DNA from: Natronorubrum thiooxidans
Lineage (GTDB): Archaea; Halobacteriota; Halobacteria; Halobacteriales; Natrialbaceae
NCBI RefSeq assembly: GCF_900156475.1
Contig: NZ_FTNR01000009.1
Location: forward strand, 62,001-126,000
DNA: 64,000 nucleotides
Direction of reading: 5' to 3'
Of the stretch, positions 1 through 7,189 are shown one piece after another. The notes below the pieces were generated by a model that was not told where the DNA came from, made no database searches, and saw nothing but the letters and a program-made list of their open reading frames with translations. The stretch's first letter is position 1, and the number at the start of each line of letters is the position of its first letter. A program made the translations under genes and the position numbers.

Positions 1-132
1 GTTAACTAGGGTGTCACTACGCCACCGACATGGACACGCATCGGTTACGTACGCTGTTCCTGACGGTCGTTTGCCGCCGATTTCGCTACAGATAGAGCCG
101 CACTCTGACTCCACGTCGCCCGCCGGTGAGCG

Positions 133-161
133 GAGACACGACGTGTCACCTGTCGTGTCTC
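133..161. other. perfect 10-bp inverted repeat (hairpin) upstream of first gene
   Basis: Arms GAGACACGAC (133-142) and GTCGTGTCTC (152-161) are exactly complementary around a 9-base loop. An alternative 13-bp pairing with a 5-base bulge is possible using GGTGAG at 125-130. It lies about 110 bases before the likely start of the first gene in otherwise gene-free sequence (1-274). It could be the terminator of a gene outside the window, an operator, or part of a leader; no T-run follows it. Confidence 0.4.
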
Positions 162-274
162 ACCACGCGTGTGGCATCCACATCGCTGTCGACCGAAAGG
201 CGGGAGTCTTGGGGATCCAGCCACAACGTCCTGATACAGATGCGTCCCAACACCGACGACGCGGGGTGGCGTCG

Positions 275-667
275 ATGATCCTCGACGATCCGACTGGCAC
301 CGCAGCCGAGTACGAGGCGCTCGCCGACGCCCTCGAGGACCTGCGCGACGACGTTGCAGCCCAGCCGATCAAGGAGTCGCGACTCGAGGCCCTGTTCGAC
401 GAAGCGACCACGAGCGATCCCCAGATCTGGAACACCGTCACCGCCTTCATCGACCTCGAGGACGGCGACGCGGTCGTCACGGAGGAGTCGAAACTCGCCC
501 GTGGGAAGTGGGCTCCCGAGATCGTCGACGACTGCGATGCGATGCTCACCGTCGACGTCGAGTACGGCCAGATGCCCGACGCGTTCAAATACACCGTCGT
601 GAAGAAACTCGACGCACAGATCGAGGACGCTCGAGAACGGGCAGCCGCGGCTCGAGACGACGAGTGA
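275..667 (+). CDS. hypothetical acidic protein, 130 aa
   Basis: The ATG at 275 is chosen because residues upstream in the same frame look like translated non-coding DNA, while from MILDDPTG onward the sequence is acidic and even in composition as haloarchaeal proteins are. A GTG at 266 is possible. Predicted mostly helical, with a charged helical tail (QIEDARERAAAARDDE). I recognise no domain and no catalytic motif, and it has no signal peptide or membrane segment. A T-run at 684-688 just after the stop may terminate it. Function unknown. Confidence 0.7.
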   Translation: MILDDPTGTAAEYEALADALEDLRDDVAAQPIKESRLEALFDEATTSDPQIWNTVTAFIDLEDGDAVVTEESKLARGKWAPEIVDDCDAMLTVDVEYGQMPDAFKYTVVKKLDAQIEDARERAAAARDDE

Positions 668-683
668 GCGGCTTCGGGTGGTG

Positions 684-688
684 TTTTT
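684..688 (+). terminator. short T-run after hypothetical gene
   Basis: TTTTT lies 17 bases past the stop codon of the first gene, the usual form of archaeal intrinsic terminator. No stem is needed in archaea and none is obvious here. Confidence 0.3.
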
Positions 689-778
689 GCGGTGGGCTCG
701 AGGACTACTCCAACGCGCGCAGACAGGGGTGATGATTTTGAGTGAAGTTACTACACAAAAAGTAACCAGATTCTATCT

Positions 779-1201
779 TCAATGCTCTTCTTGATGTTCC
801 ATCTCAAATACCAATACTTGTCGTCCATCCTGTCGCTCAAACCGATAATCGTGGACATCAACTAATCCCTGATACTCCCATTCTCCGTCCCCCGAATCCT
901 GATAAAAGAAGTGAACCGGAGTCCCCGAAGAAATCGCATCAATTAGGACCGAATTTCCCGGAGAGGATTCACTCTGGTCTCCCGAGAGACCTTCTCCGAT
1001 GTACTCGAACCTCCCCTGTGTTACAGAATCACCATATGGCCCATCTTCGTTGGCAAATAGCAATACATACCGTTTATCTTGACTGTCACGCCTCGGATTG
1101 ATTCCAGAAATTTGGTAACCAAAGCCCGTATCGAAGGTCGCCTCGATTTCGTCCTTTTCGTAGCGATTACCGACTGTGATTCCTTCGGGAGGTGTGCGCA
1201 T
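779..1201 (-). CDS. stand-alone SRA-like (ScoMcrA-type) domain protein
   Basis: About 140 aa from ATG at 1201 (a TTG at 1231 would add ten residues). The body resembles the SRA-like module found at the front of many HNH endonucleases: an opening like GNRYEKDEIEATF, then YVLLFANEDGPYGD, GRFEYIGEGLSGDQ and PVHFFYQ, the conserved 'gr.rYtGEGq.GDm' and 'HlFey' blocks of that family as I remember it. SRA folds bind modified cytosine or other altered bases. No HNH or nuclease domain follows; the frame ends at EMEHQEEH. The region is visibly AT-richer than its surroundings (about 46% GC over 781-900 by hand count) and lies close to tRNA-Ala, suggesting acquisition. Could be a decoy, a sensor, or the remnant of a larger restriction enzyme. 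Confidence 0.6.
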   Translation of the reverse strand: MRTPPEGITVGNRYEKDEIEATFDTGFGYQISGINPRRDSQDKRYVLLFANEDGPYGDSVTQGRFEYIGEGLSGDQSESSPGNSVLIDAISSGTPVHFFYQDSGDGEWEYQGLVDVHDYRFERQDGRQVLVFEMEHQEEH

Positions 1202-1431
1202 GTCACCACTGCCACAGCCCAGTAGTATCAACTTGTATGTCTATCCAGTGAGATCAGGTAGGGAAGAACTGTTACTATCCTCGAATACGATGTTCTCCGC
1301 GAAACCGACGTACAGATCGAGTAACACAGCAGACACGAATTCTATGGATTCACCGGGGTTAAGCAAACGCGAAGCGGTTGCGATGTTCGGCGAGCTCACT
1401 GATCGAAGCGAGTAAAACGAGCGGAGAGAAG

Positions 1432-1503
1432 TGGACTCGCCGGGATTTGAACCCGGGGCCTTCCCCGTGCCAGGGGGATGATCTACCGCTGATCTACGAG
1501 CCC
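1432..1503 (-). tRNA. tRNA-Ala (anticodon GGC)
   Basis: 72-base cloverleaf on the minus strand. Acceptor GGGCTCG pairs with CGAGTCC and includes the G3:U70 wobble that identifies alanine tRNA. D-arm GATC/GATC, anticodon stem TCCCC/GGGGA with loop CTGGCAC (anticodon GGC, reads GCC), T-arm CCGGG/CCCGG with loop TTCAAAT, discriminator A73. CCA is not encoded. No intron. Confidence 0.96.
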
Positions 1504-1531
1504 TCGTTCGCATCCAGTCCTTTCGCTGGGT

Positions 1532-1541
1532 GATAAATAAA
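1532..1541 (-). promoter_or_regulatory. TATA box of tRNA-Ala
   Basis: On the minus strand TTTATTTATC lies 29-38 bases upstream of the tRNA 5' end, the spacing expected for an archaeal TATA box in otherwise GC-rich DNA. Confidence 0.55.
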
Positions 1542-1738
1542 CCCCTCGAAACGCTCGAGCCCACCCAGATGTTGCCACACATACGGGAGCCGGCTGGCGA
1601 CGAGAGTGACGGACTCGAGGGGATGCACTCGCTGGAACCGAACGCGATTGTCCTGCCGACGTCGCCTGTCGAACTCGCGAACCCGGTCTAGAAACCCTTT
1701 AGTCGGTTCGACCGAAAGCGGTGGTGGGAAGCGCGCGG

Positions 1739-1821
1739 CCGCAAATCCGACTGTGTCATCCACTGTTTCGGATGGCTTGGGATTGCGGAAGTGCACCGGC
1801 AGTCGACCGATTCGACTGTTG
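1739..1821 (+). promoter_or_regulatory. two-hairpin candidate leader of rps15
   Basis: The gap between tRNA-Ala and rps15 (1504-1858) has no convincing gene, but two strong hairpins precede rps15. Hairpin 1: 1739-1748 pairs with 1779-1788 (one mismatch and one wobble in ten), enclosing an inner stem CATCC (1757-1761) with GGATG (1770-1774) across an asymmetric internal loop. Hairpin 2: 1797-1805 pairs with 1813-1821 in nine pairs including two G-U, with a 7-base loop. The AUG is 38 bases further on. Bacterial rpsO leaders are structured and bound by S15; whether archaea do the same is inference. The first hairpin could instead be a guide RNA, but no ACA box sits at the right place. Confidence 0.35.
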
Positions 1822-1858
1822 CGTACGGAGCGGTCAGTGCGGTTCCTATCCTCGACCA

Positions 1859-2326
1859 ATGGCACGAATGCATACCCGCCGTCGTGGCTCGTCCGGTTCG
1901 GACAAGCCAGCGGCAGATGAACCGCCGGAGTGGAGCGACGTCGACTCGGACAAGATCGAAGCCCGAGTCGTCGAACTAGCAGAGCAGGGCTACGAGCCGA
2001 GCCAGATCGGTATGAAGCTGCGTGACGAAGGTGTCACGGGCACGCCGATCCCGGACGTCAAGCTGGCGACCGGCAAGAAGCTCACCGAGATCCTTGAGGA
2101 CAACGACGCGAAGTCGGACATCCCTGAGGACCTCTACAACCTGATGGAACGTGCCGTGCGTCTGCGCGAGCACATCCAGGAGAACCAACAGGACTACCAG
2201 AACAAACGCGCCCTGCAGAACACGGAATCGAAGGTCCGTCGACTCGTTTCCTACTACCGTGGGAACGAACTCGAGGCCGACTTCACGTACTCCTACGACG
2301 TCGCCGTCGAACTCATCGAGGAGTAA
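1859..2326 (+). CDS. rps15: 30S ribosomal protein S15
   Basis: 155 aa, the archaeal/eukaryotic long form (uS15). It has the basic start MARMHTRRRGSSGSDKP, a segment WSDVDSDKIEARVVELAEQG and the conserved core ending in LVSYYRGNELEADFTYSYD. S15 binds the three-way junction of the 16S rRNA central domain early in small-subunit assembly. The first gene of an operon with a RecJ-like gene, pcc1 and rps3ae. Start set at the ATG preceding MARMHTRRRG; residues before it are not protein-like. Confidence 0.96.
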   Translation: MARMHTRRRGSSGSDKPAADEPPEWSDVDSDKIEARVVELAEQGYEPSQIGMKLRDEGVTGTPIPDVKLATGKKLTEILEDNDAKSDIPEDLYNLMERAVRLREHIQENQQDYQNKRALQNTESKVRRLVSYYRGNELEADFTYSYDVAVELIEE

Positions 2327-2341
2327 TCCGAACGTCCCTAC

Positions 2342-3562
2342 ATGGTATCCGAAGGTCGGTCCGTCGACGCGACGTCTGCTCCCGTCTCGAGGACACTCGA
2401 GAGCGCGGGCTTCGTCCACCTCATCGCGCGAGCCGACGGCGACGCGCTCGCGGCGAGTGGCCTCCTCGCGAGGGCGCTGGCCGAGCGTGGAACGCCGTTT
2501 CAGGTGAGCGTCGACCGGACCGTCACAGCCCGGACCGCACGCGTTCGCGACCGGGAGCCGGCGGCCGACGACGTCACGCTCGCGATCGGCGCGATCGATG
2601 CAGACGTGGCGCGACTCGAGACGGCCGATCGATCGGCTACACTCGCGGCACTCGATTGTGTCCGCGACCTCGAGACGACACCGGAGCCCGTGCTCGCACT
2701 TGCTGGCCTCGTCGCCGCCGATATCGAGCCGGGTGCCGGTGAGAGCGAGTGGGTGCTCGAGACCGCTACCGAACGCGGACTCGTTTCCCGCCGACCGGGT
2801 GTCGCGGTTCCGACCGCAGACCTGGTCGACGGGATCGCCCACTCGACGCGCTTGCTCGGGCCGTGGTCGGGCGACGTCGACGCGACACGCGAGGCCCTCA
2901 CGGGACTTGGCGTCGCACTCGATGCACCCGACACGCTCGAGGCCGACGACCACCGGGCGATCGGTTCGGCCGTCGCACTGGACGTCATCGGTGCCGACGA
3001 GGCGACCGTGACGGCGGCGGAGACGATCCAGCGAGCACTCCGTCCGTACGCGACGCCCGACCACGCGTTCGATACGGTCGGTGGCTTCGCGGACGTCCTC
3101 GAGGCGACGGCTCGAACCGAACCCGGGACGGGCGCTGCGCTCGCAATGGGCCACGACGTCGACGAGTCGGCGCGTGTGGCCTGGCGCGAGTACGGCCGCC
3201 GTGCCCACGCGGCACTCGAGGGGGCATCGACGAGCCGCTACGACGGACTGTTCGTCGTCGAGTTCGACGACGGTCCGGTCGAAGCGGTGGCCCGAATCGC
3301 TGCAGCGTTTCGCTCGCCGGAGCCGACCGTCCTCGCCGTCAGCAAGGGGCGACGGTCCTCGACTAACGGGACCGGTGAGGCTGCGATCGTGACTCGGAGC
3401 GACGACCCCCTCGGTGCGACGATCGAAGGCGTCGCCCGAGAGCTCGGCCACGAGAGCGACACAGCCCCCGAGTACGACGTCGGACACCGACGTGGCTATC
3501 TTCGGTACGACACAACCAGGGACGACGAGACGATCATCGAGACAGTGAGGGAGCTGCGATGA
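2342..3562 (+). CDS. RecJ/Cdc45-like DHH-superfamily protein, probably not an active nuclease
   Basis: 406 aa, starting 15 bases after rps15 and overlapping pcc1 by 4 bases (ATGA). The N-terminal FVHLIARADGDALAASGLL matches motif I of DHH-superfamily RecJ proteins, and the C-terminus has a DHHA1-like end (GHRRGYLRYD where active enzymes have a GG(H)xxAAG block). The DHH motif itself is absent, and few of the other metal-binding aspartates can be recognised, so the fold is kept but exonuclease activity is probably lost, as in eukaryotic Cdc45. Haloarchaea carry several RecJ paralogues, and some associate with replication or repair proteins; I know of the rps15-recJ-pcc1-rps3ae order from other haloarchaea. 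The inactive assignment is inference from motif loss. Confidence 0.75.
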   Translation: MVSEGRSVDATSAPVSRTLESAGFVHLIARADGDALAASGLLARALAERGTPFQVSVDRTVTARTARVRDREPAADDVTLAIGAIDADVARLETADRSATLAALDCVRDLETTPEPVLALAGLVAADIEPGAGESEWVLETATERGLVSRRPGVAVPTADLVDGIAHSTRLLGPWSGDVDATREALTGLGVALDAPDTLEADDHRAIGSAVALDVIGADEATVTAAETIQRALRPYATPDHAFDTVGGFADVLEATARTEPGTGAALAMGHDVDESARVAWREYGRRAHAALEGASTSRYDGLFVVEFDDGPVEAVARIAAAFRSPEPTVLAVSKGRRSSTNGTGEAAIVTRSDDPLGATIEGVARELGHESDTAPEYDVGHRRGYLRYDTTRDDETIIETVRELR

Positions 3563-3858
3563 GTCGACGCGCGACCATTCGAACGGCTCACGACGAGCCG
3601 GACCTCGTCGTGCGGGCAATCCGCCCGGACAACACCGACGAAATGGAGACCGTCATATCCGACGACGGTGACGCCGTTATTACGCAGATCGAACGCGAGA
3701 CGACCGGCGGACTCCACTCGACGGTCGACGACTACGTCGTCAACCTTGAGGTCGCAGTCGACGTTCTCGAGCAGACACGAGCGGGACAGCGCGATCAACC
3801 GACGGACACGGGCCCTGTGTCCGATAGCGACCCAGATACACCAATAGACAATGAGTGA
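3559..3858 (+). CDS. pcc1: KEOPS complex subunit Pcc1
   Basis: 99 aa, the usual size of archaeal Pcc1. It has the pattern of that family: an N-terminal strand-helix unit (RTAHDEPDLVVRAIRPDN), then ITQIERETTGGLHSTVDDYV and a helix NLEVAVDVLEQTRA. Pcc1 dimerises and bridges Kae1 in KEOPS, which with Sua5-made threonylcarbamoyl-AMP installs t6A37 on ANN-decoding tRNAs. The start overlaps the RecJ-like gene by 4 bases and the stop overlaps rps3ae by 8, so translational coupling is likely. The last twenty or so residues are a disordered Asp/Pro tail. Confidence 0.88.
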   Translation: MSRRATIRTAHDEPDLVVRAIRPDNTDEMETVISDDGDAVITQIERETTGGLHSTVDDYVVNLEVAVDVLEQTRAGQRDQPTDTGPVSDSDPDTPIDNE

Positions 3859-4492
3859 ACGATCAGTTTCACGCGCAAAACAGGAAAAGCGGTGGTACAC
3901 CGTCCTGGCACCGGAGCAGTTCGACCGCCAGGAACTCGGCGAAACCCCCGCTGACGAACCGGAAAAGGTCTACGACCGAACCATCGAAACGACGCTTGGC
4001 GAACTGAACAACAACGCCAGCGAGAACAACACCAAGCTGACCTTCAAGATCACCGACGTCGGCAGCGACAGTGCCTACACGGAGTTCAAGGAACACTCCC
4101 TGACCCGTGACTACCTGCGCTCGCTGGTCCGCCGCGGTGCCTCGAAGGTCGAGGCCTACGTCACCGTCCTCACGACGGACGACTACCGCGTCCAGATCCA
4201 GCCCGTCGCCTTCACGACGAAAAAGGCCGACGCGAGCCAGGAGAAGGCCATCCGCGAGACGATGGTCGAGATGATCGAAGACGCCGCCGCCGAGCGCACC
4301 TTCGAGGAACTCATCGACAGCGTCGTCGAGGGGCGACTCTCCTCGGGAATCTACGGCGAAGCCAAGACGGTCTACCCGCTGCGCCGCGTCGAGATTCAGA
4401 AGACGACACTCGAGGCCCACCCCGACGAAGTCGCCGAAGAGCAGGCGACCGCAGTCGACGTCGACGACGAAGACGTCGCAACGGACGACTAA
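3851..4492 (+). CDS. rps3ae: 30S ribosomal protein S3Ae (eS1)
   Basis: 213 aa. Recognised from KRWYTVLAPEQFDRQELGET, TLGELNNNASENNTKLTFKI, LTRDYLRSLVRRGASKVEAY and IYGEAKTVYPLRRVEIQKT, all typical of S3Ae/eS1, an archaeal-eukaryotic protein near the mRNA exit of the small subunit. It ends with an acidic tail (VDVDDEDVATDD). Last gene of the four-gene operon; a T-run 20 bases past the stop fits as terminator. Confidence 0.96.
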   Translation: MSERSVSRAKQEKRWYTVLAPEQFDRQELGETPADEPEKVYDRTIETTLGELNNNASENNTKLTFKITDVGSDSAYTEFKEHSLTRDYLRSLVRRGASKVEAYVTVLTTDDYRVQIQPVAFTTKKADASQEKAIRETMVEMIEDAAAERTFEELIDSVVEGRLSSGIYGEAKTVYPLRRVEIQKTTLEAHPDEVAEEQATAVDVDDEDVATDD

Positions 4493-4511
4493 CGCCGACG
4501 CCGAGACGCCA

Positions 4512-4516
4512 TTTTT
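4512..4516 (+). terminator. T-run terminator after rps3ae
   Basis: TTTTT 20 bases downstream of the rps3ae stop codon in a GC-rich setting. The rest of the gap to the next gene (4517-4722) has no gene; CGCCAG/CTGGCG at about 4531-4560 could form a weak hairpin. Confidence 0.4.
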
Positions 4517-4722
4517 CAAGCAGTGTCCTCCCCGCCAGAGACACCTGTATCAGCTGCTGGCGTGAACAGCCACAACCAAGCCTTGGCGCGAGGCCGACGT
4601 CGACCACGGGCTGTGCCCCTCGAGGGCGAAACCCGCCAACAGAGTCACTCAACCACGTTCCGTCTCGAGTGAGAAAACGCGAGCGGCTCGCCTTTACTAC
4701 CGCTGGGGTGTGATACGTATCC

Positions 4723-5946
4723 ATGACAGCATCGCCACGCACTCGCGACGCGGCGTTTCGATTCGAGTTCGATCCGGCGACGATCAGATTCAGTGCCGGC
4801 TGTGTCGACGACCTCGAGGGCGAACTCGAGCGCCAGAGCCTCGAGCGCGCACTGGTCGTCTGTGGTTCGACGGTCGGCAGTACAGCCGAGGTGATCGACC
4901 CGGTCAGGGACGGCCTCGGCGACCGACTCGCGGGGGTGTTCGCCGAGACGACGCCGAAAAAACGGCTCGGGACGGCGGTCGACGGGCTCGAGCGACTCGA
5001 AGAGGAGGATGCCGACGTGCTCGTGAGCCTCGGCGGCGGGAGCAGCCTCGACGTCGCAAAAGTCATCAGCGTTCTCGCGGCGAGCGACCGCGAGCCGGCG
5101 GCGATCGGCGCGGCGTTCGAAGAGACGGGAACGATTCGGGTCCCGGACGAGAGACTGGTGCCGATCGTCGCGATTCCGACGACCCTCGCCGGGGCCGACC
5201 TCTCGCAGGTCGCAGGCGTCACCGCCACAGCCGAGTCGGGACTGGTGAATAAAGACGTCGGCGGCGGCATCTCCGGGCCGGGGCTGATGCCCGCCGCAGC
5301 CGTCTACGATCCCGACCTGGTGGCGACGACGCCCGAGTCGATCCTCGCGGGATCGGCGATGAACGGCTTCGACAAGGGCCTCGAGGCGATCTACGCCGCC
5401 AACGCGACGCCGGTGACCGACGCCACGGCGACGCGCGGGCTCGGCAAACTCGAGACCGGCCTTCGTGCGTTCGGCCGCGGCGAGCGCGGCATCGAGACGT
5501 TCACAACGATCCTCGAGGGCGTCGTGCTGGTCCAGTACGGCATCTCCCGGCCCGACGAGACGATGCTGTCGATCGTCCATGCCTTCGGCCACGGGCTCAC
5601 GCGCACGTACGAGGTCCAGCAGGGGGCAGCACACGCTGTCGTCGTCCCACACGTCCTCGCGTATCTGTTCGAACAGGAAGGTGTCGACGCACGGCAGGAC
5701 GTGCTGGCCGACGCACTGGGCGTCGCCGATGCGGCCGATCCGGCACGAGCGGTCGTCGACAGGGTGGCCGATGTGCGCGACGCACTCGCGTTGCCGACGC
5801 GGCTTCGTGACGTCGACGGCCCTAAACCGGACGAGTTCGCTGCCGTCGCGGAGGCGATCCTCGCTGATTCGTTCATGAAAAACGCACCGCCAGGGCTGGA
5901 TCCTTCAGTTGAGGACATCGAAGGCATTCTCGAGCAGGCGTGGTAG
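4723..5946 (+). CDS. iron-containing (group III) alcohol dehydrogenase family protein
   Basis: 407 aa, the full length for this family. LVSLGGGSSLDVAKVIS (about residues 103-119) is the NAD(P)-binding signature, IPTTLAGADLSQVAGVT follows as the second nucleotide-binding block, and the metal ligands can be seen as the Asp in NGFDKGLEAIYAANATP (about 217) and the histidines of HAFGHGLTRTYE (about 286-290). It probably interconverts an alcohol and an aldehyde or ketone; the substrate cannot be told from sequence. Isolated gene with its own promoter region; the queCED operon lies convergently beyond a structured gap. Confidence 0.85.
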   Translation: MTASPRTRDAAFRFEFDPATIRFSAGCVDDLEGELERQSLERALVVCGSTVGSTAEVIDPVRDGLGDRLAGVFAETTPKKRLGTAVDGLERLEEEDADVLVSLGGGSSLDVAKVISVLAASDREPAAIGAAFEETGTIRVPDERLVPIVAIPTTLAGADLSQVAGVTATAESGLVNKDVGGGISGPGLMPAAAVYDPDLVATTPESILAGSAMNGFDKGLEAIYAANATPVTDATATRGLGKLETGLRAFGRGERGIETFTTILEGVVLVQYGISRPDETMLSIVHAFGHGLTRTYEVQQGAAHAVVVPHVLAYLFEQEGVDARQDVLADALGVADAADPARAVVDRVADVRDALALPTRLRDVDGPKPDEFAAVAEAILADSFMKNAPPGLDPSVEDIEGILEQAW

Positions 5947-6062
5947 CGTTCGACCGGTCTCATAGGGATTGATGTAACGATCCCCATCAGTCGTTCTCGT
6001 CGCACGCACTCGAGTACGGACCGGTATGACGACACTCGGCAATCGAGAGCCGGCAAATAAAT

Positions 6063-6093
6063 GCATGATACTACCAAGCATGATACTTATACT
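6063..6093 (+). promoter_or_regulatory. tandem 10-bp direct repeat overlapping a TATA box
   Basis: GCATGATACT occurs exactly twice (6063-6072 and 6078-6087), 15 bases apart, and the second copy runs into CTTATACT (6086-6093), a good TATA-like element. No protein gene starts downstream on this strand; transcription would begin near 6112-6117, exactly where a strong hairpin starts. Confidence 0.45.
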
Positions 6094-6111
6094 GAAGGGG
6101 CGCGGAGCCAT

Positions 6112-6309
6112 TGCTGTCGCTGGGCGATAGCAAGTTCAGTGATCGACCGGCGTCTCACGTATCAAGTGACGGCGCGTATCCACGGCCTGAAGACCGTGGT
6201 ATTGCGCCTGCTCCGCGTATAACCGACCACGGCGATCCGGGCCGCGCATCCTCGAGTAATGGTTGGAGTAGCAAACGAGGATTCGAGCCCCAATTTGCGC
6301 GGCCTTTTT
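6112..6309 (+). ncRNA. candidate structured non-coding RNA between adh and queC
   Basis: About 200 bases with no convincing reading frame and three strong nested folds. Stem A: TTGCTGTCGC (6111-6120) with GCGATAGCAA (6124-6133), ten pairs including one G-U, 3-base loop. Stem B: GGCGC (6171-6175) with GCGCC (6204-6208), a symmetrical 4x4 internal loop, then CCACGG (6180-6185) with CCGTGG (6194-6199) around an 8-base loop. Stem C: GGCCGCGCA (6240-6248) with TGCGCGGCC (6296-6304), enclosing TCCTCG (6249-6254) with CGAGGA (6276-6281), followed at once by TTTTT (6305-6309). A TATA-like box sits about 25 bases before stem A. I match it to no known RNA family: too short for RNase P or 7S RNA and not a cloverleaf. 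Alternative: remains of an IS200/IS605-type end, since stem B resembles hairpins near such elements. Confidence 0.45.
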
Positions 6310-6423
6310 GACGGCTGTGACTGCTGCCGAAGCGATCAGTCCCTGCTCAAAATACGGGGACGAGTGCCGGTGCAGTCGCGACCGTCCGGCAAGCCTCCCG
6401 ATCCATCGGGATCGCAGACCGTA

Positions 6424-7170
6424 TCAACTGTTACCAGCGGGGTTGTCGTCCACGTATGACGGCCGTTCGGCGTACGCGATCGGGTCCCGAACGCCGATGT
6501 TCTGGAACGCCTGCAGCCGGAACGCACACGCATCACAGGTCCCGCAAGCGGGTTCGTTCTCGCGGTAACAGCTCCAGGTGTGTTCGTAGGGCACCTCGAG
6601 GTCGACCCCGCGTTCGGCGATATCGGTCTTCGACCACTCGACGAACGGGGCTTCGATCGAGATCTCGGTCTCGGGTTTCGTGCCGACGTCGACGACCCGC
6701 TCGAAGGCCTCGAAGAACGCGGGCCGGCAGTCTGGATACCCCGAGAAATCCTCGCTGTGGGCACCGATGAAGACGGCCTCGCAGTCGTTAGCCTCGGCGT
6801 AGGAGACGGCCATCGCGAGCAGGTTCGCGTTTCGGAAGGGGACGTAGGAGGTGGGGATCTCCTCGCTGTCCATATCGGCGTCTGCGACCTCGAGGTCGTC
6901 GTCGGTCAGACTCGAGGCCCCGATCGCCGCGAGATGGCCGGTTTCGATCTGCAGGAAGTCCGCCGCGTCGAGTTCGTCAGCGAGGCGACGAGCACACTCG
7001 AGTTCGCGGTCCTCGGTTCGCTGGCCGTAGGAGGTGTGCAGGGCGTAGATCTCGTAGCCCCGGTCGCGGGCTTCGTAGGCGGCGGTGGCGCTGTCCATGC
7101 CGCCCGAGAGGAGGACGACGGCGCGTTTGGGAGTCGATTCGTCGGTCGTGGGTGTCGTATCGTCGGTCAT
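6424..7170 (-). CDS. queC: 7-cyano-7-deazaguanine synthase QueC
   Basis: 248 aa from the ATG at 7170 (a TTG two codons upstream is less likely). VVLLSGGMDSATAAYEA is the PP-loop ATP-binding motif, YVPFRNANLLAMAVSYAEA a family block, and the zinc-binding cysteines are seen in WSCYRENEPACGTCDAC. It converts 7-carboxy-7-deazaguanine to preQ0 with ATP and ammonia. In archaea preQ0 is inserted at position 15 of tRNA and made into archaeosine. Last gene of queD-queE-queC; it starts 19 bases after queE. Confidence 0.96.
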   Translation of the reverse strand: MTDDTTPTTDESTPKRAVVLLSGGMDSATAAYEARDRGYEIYALHTSYGQRTEDRELECARRLADELDAADFLQIETGHLAAIGASSLTDDDLEVADADMDSEEIPTSYVPFRNANLLAMAVSYAEANDCEAVFIGAHSEDFSGYPDCRPAFFEAFERVVDVGTKPETEISIEAPFVEWSKTDIAERGVDLEVPYEHTWSCYRENEPACGTCDACAFRLQAFQNIGVRDPIAYAERPSYVDDNPAGNS

Positions 7171-7189
7171 CGGCAATCAGTCTCGAACA

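Noticed and set aside
1-1503. Integrated provirus or island using tRNA-Ala
   Set aside because: No integrase and no repeated copy of the tRNA 3' end were found within the window; only AT-richer composition and an SRA-like gene support acquisition.
1241-1582. Minus-strand open frame crossing tRNA-Ala, ending in a protein-like stretch (1241-1420)
   Set aside because: It runs through the tRNA and has no good start codon after it. A remnant of an integrated element remains possible, but no integrase motif was seen.
1494-1865. 123-codon minus-strand frame between tRNA-Ala and rps15
   Set aside because: Basic composition unlike neighbouring proteins, and it runs through the candidate rps15 leader hairpins; no domain recognised.
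1976-3619. 547-codon open frame on the minus strand opposite the RecJ-like gene
   Set aside because: It is rich in Arg, Val and Cys and lacks haloarchaeal acidity; long antisense frames are expected in GC-rich DNA, and the plus strand carries a clear operon.
4311-5652. Two long minus-strand frames (about 320-335 codons) opposite the alcohol dehydrogenase
   Set aside because: Ser/Arg-rich translations typical of antisense shadows in GC-rich DNA; the plus-strand gene has clear catalytic motifs.
6171-6208. Stem B of the candidate RNA as the end of an IS200/IS605 element
   Set aside because: No tnpA or tnpB reading frame or fragment is visible nearby; kept only as an alternative.
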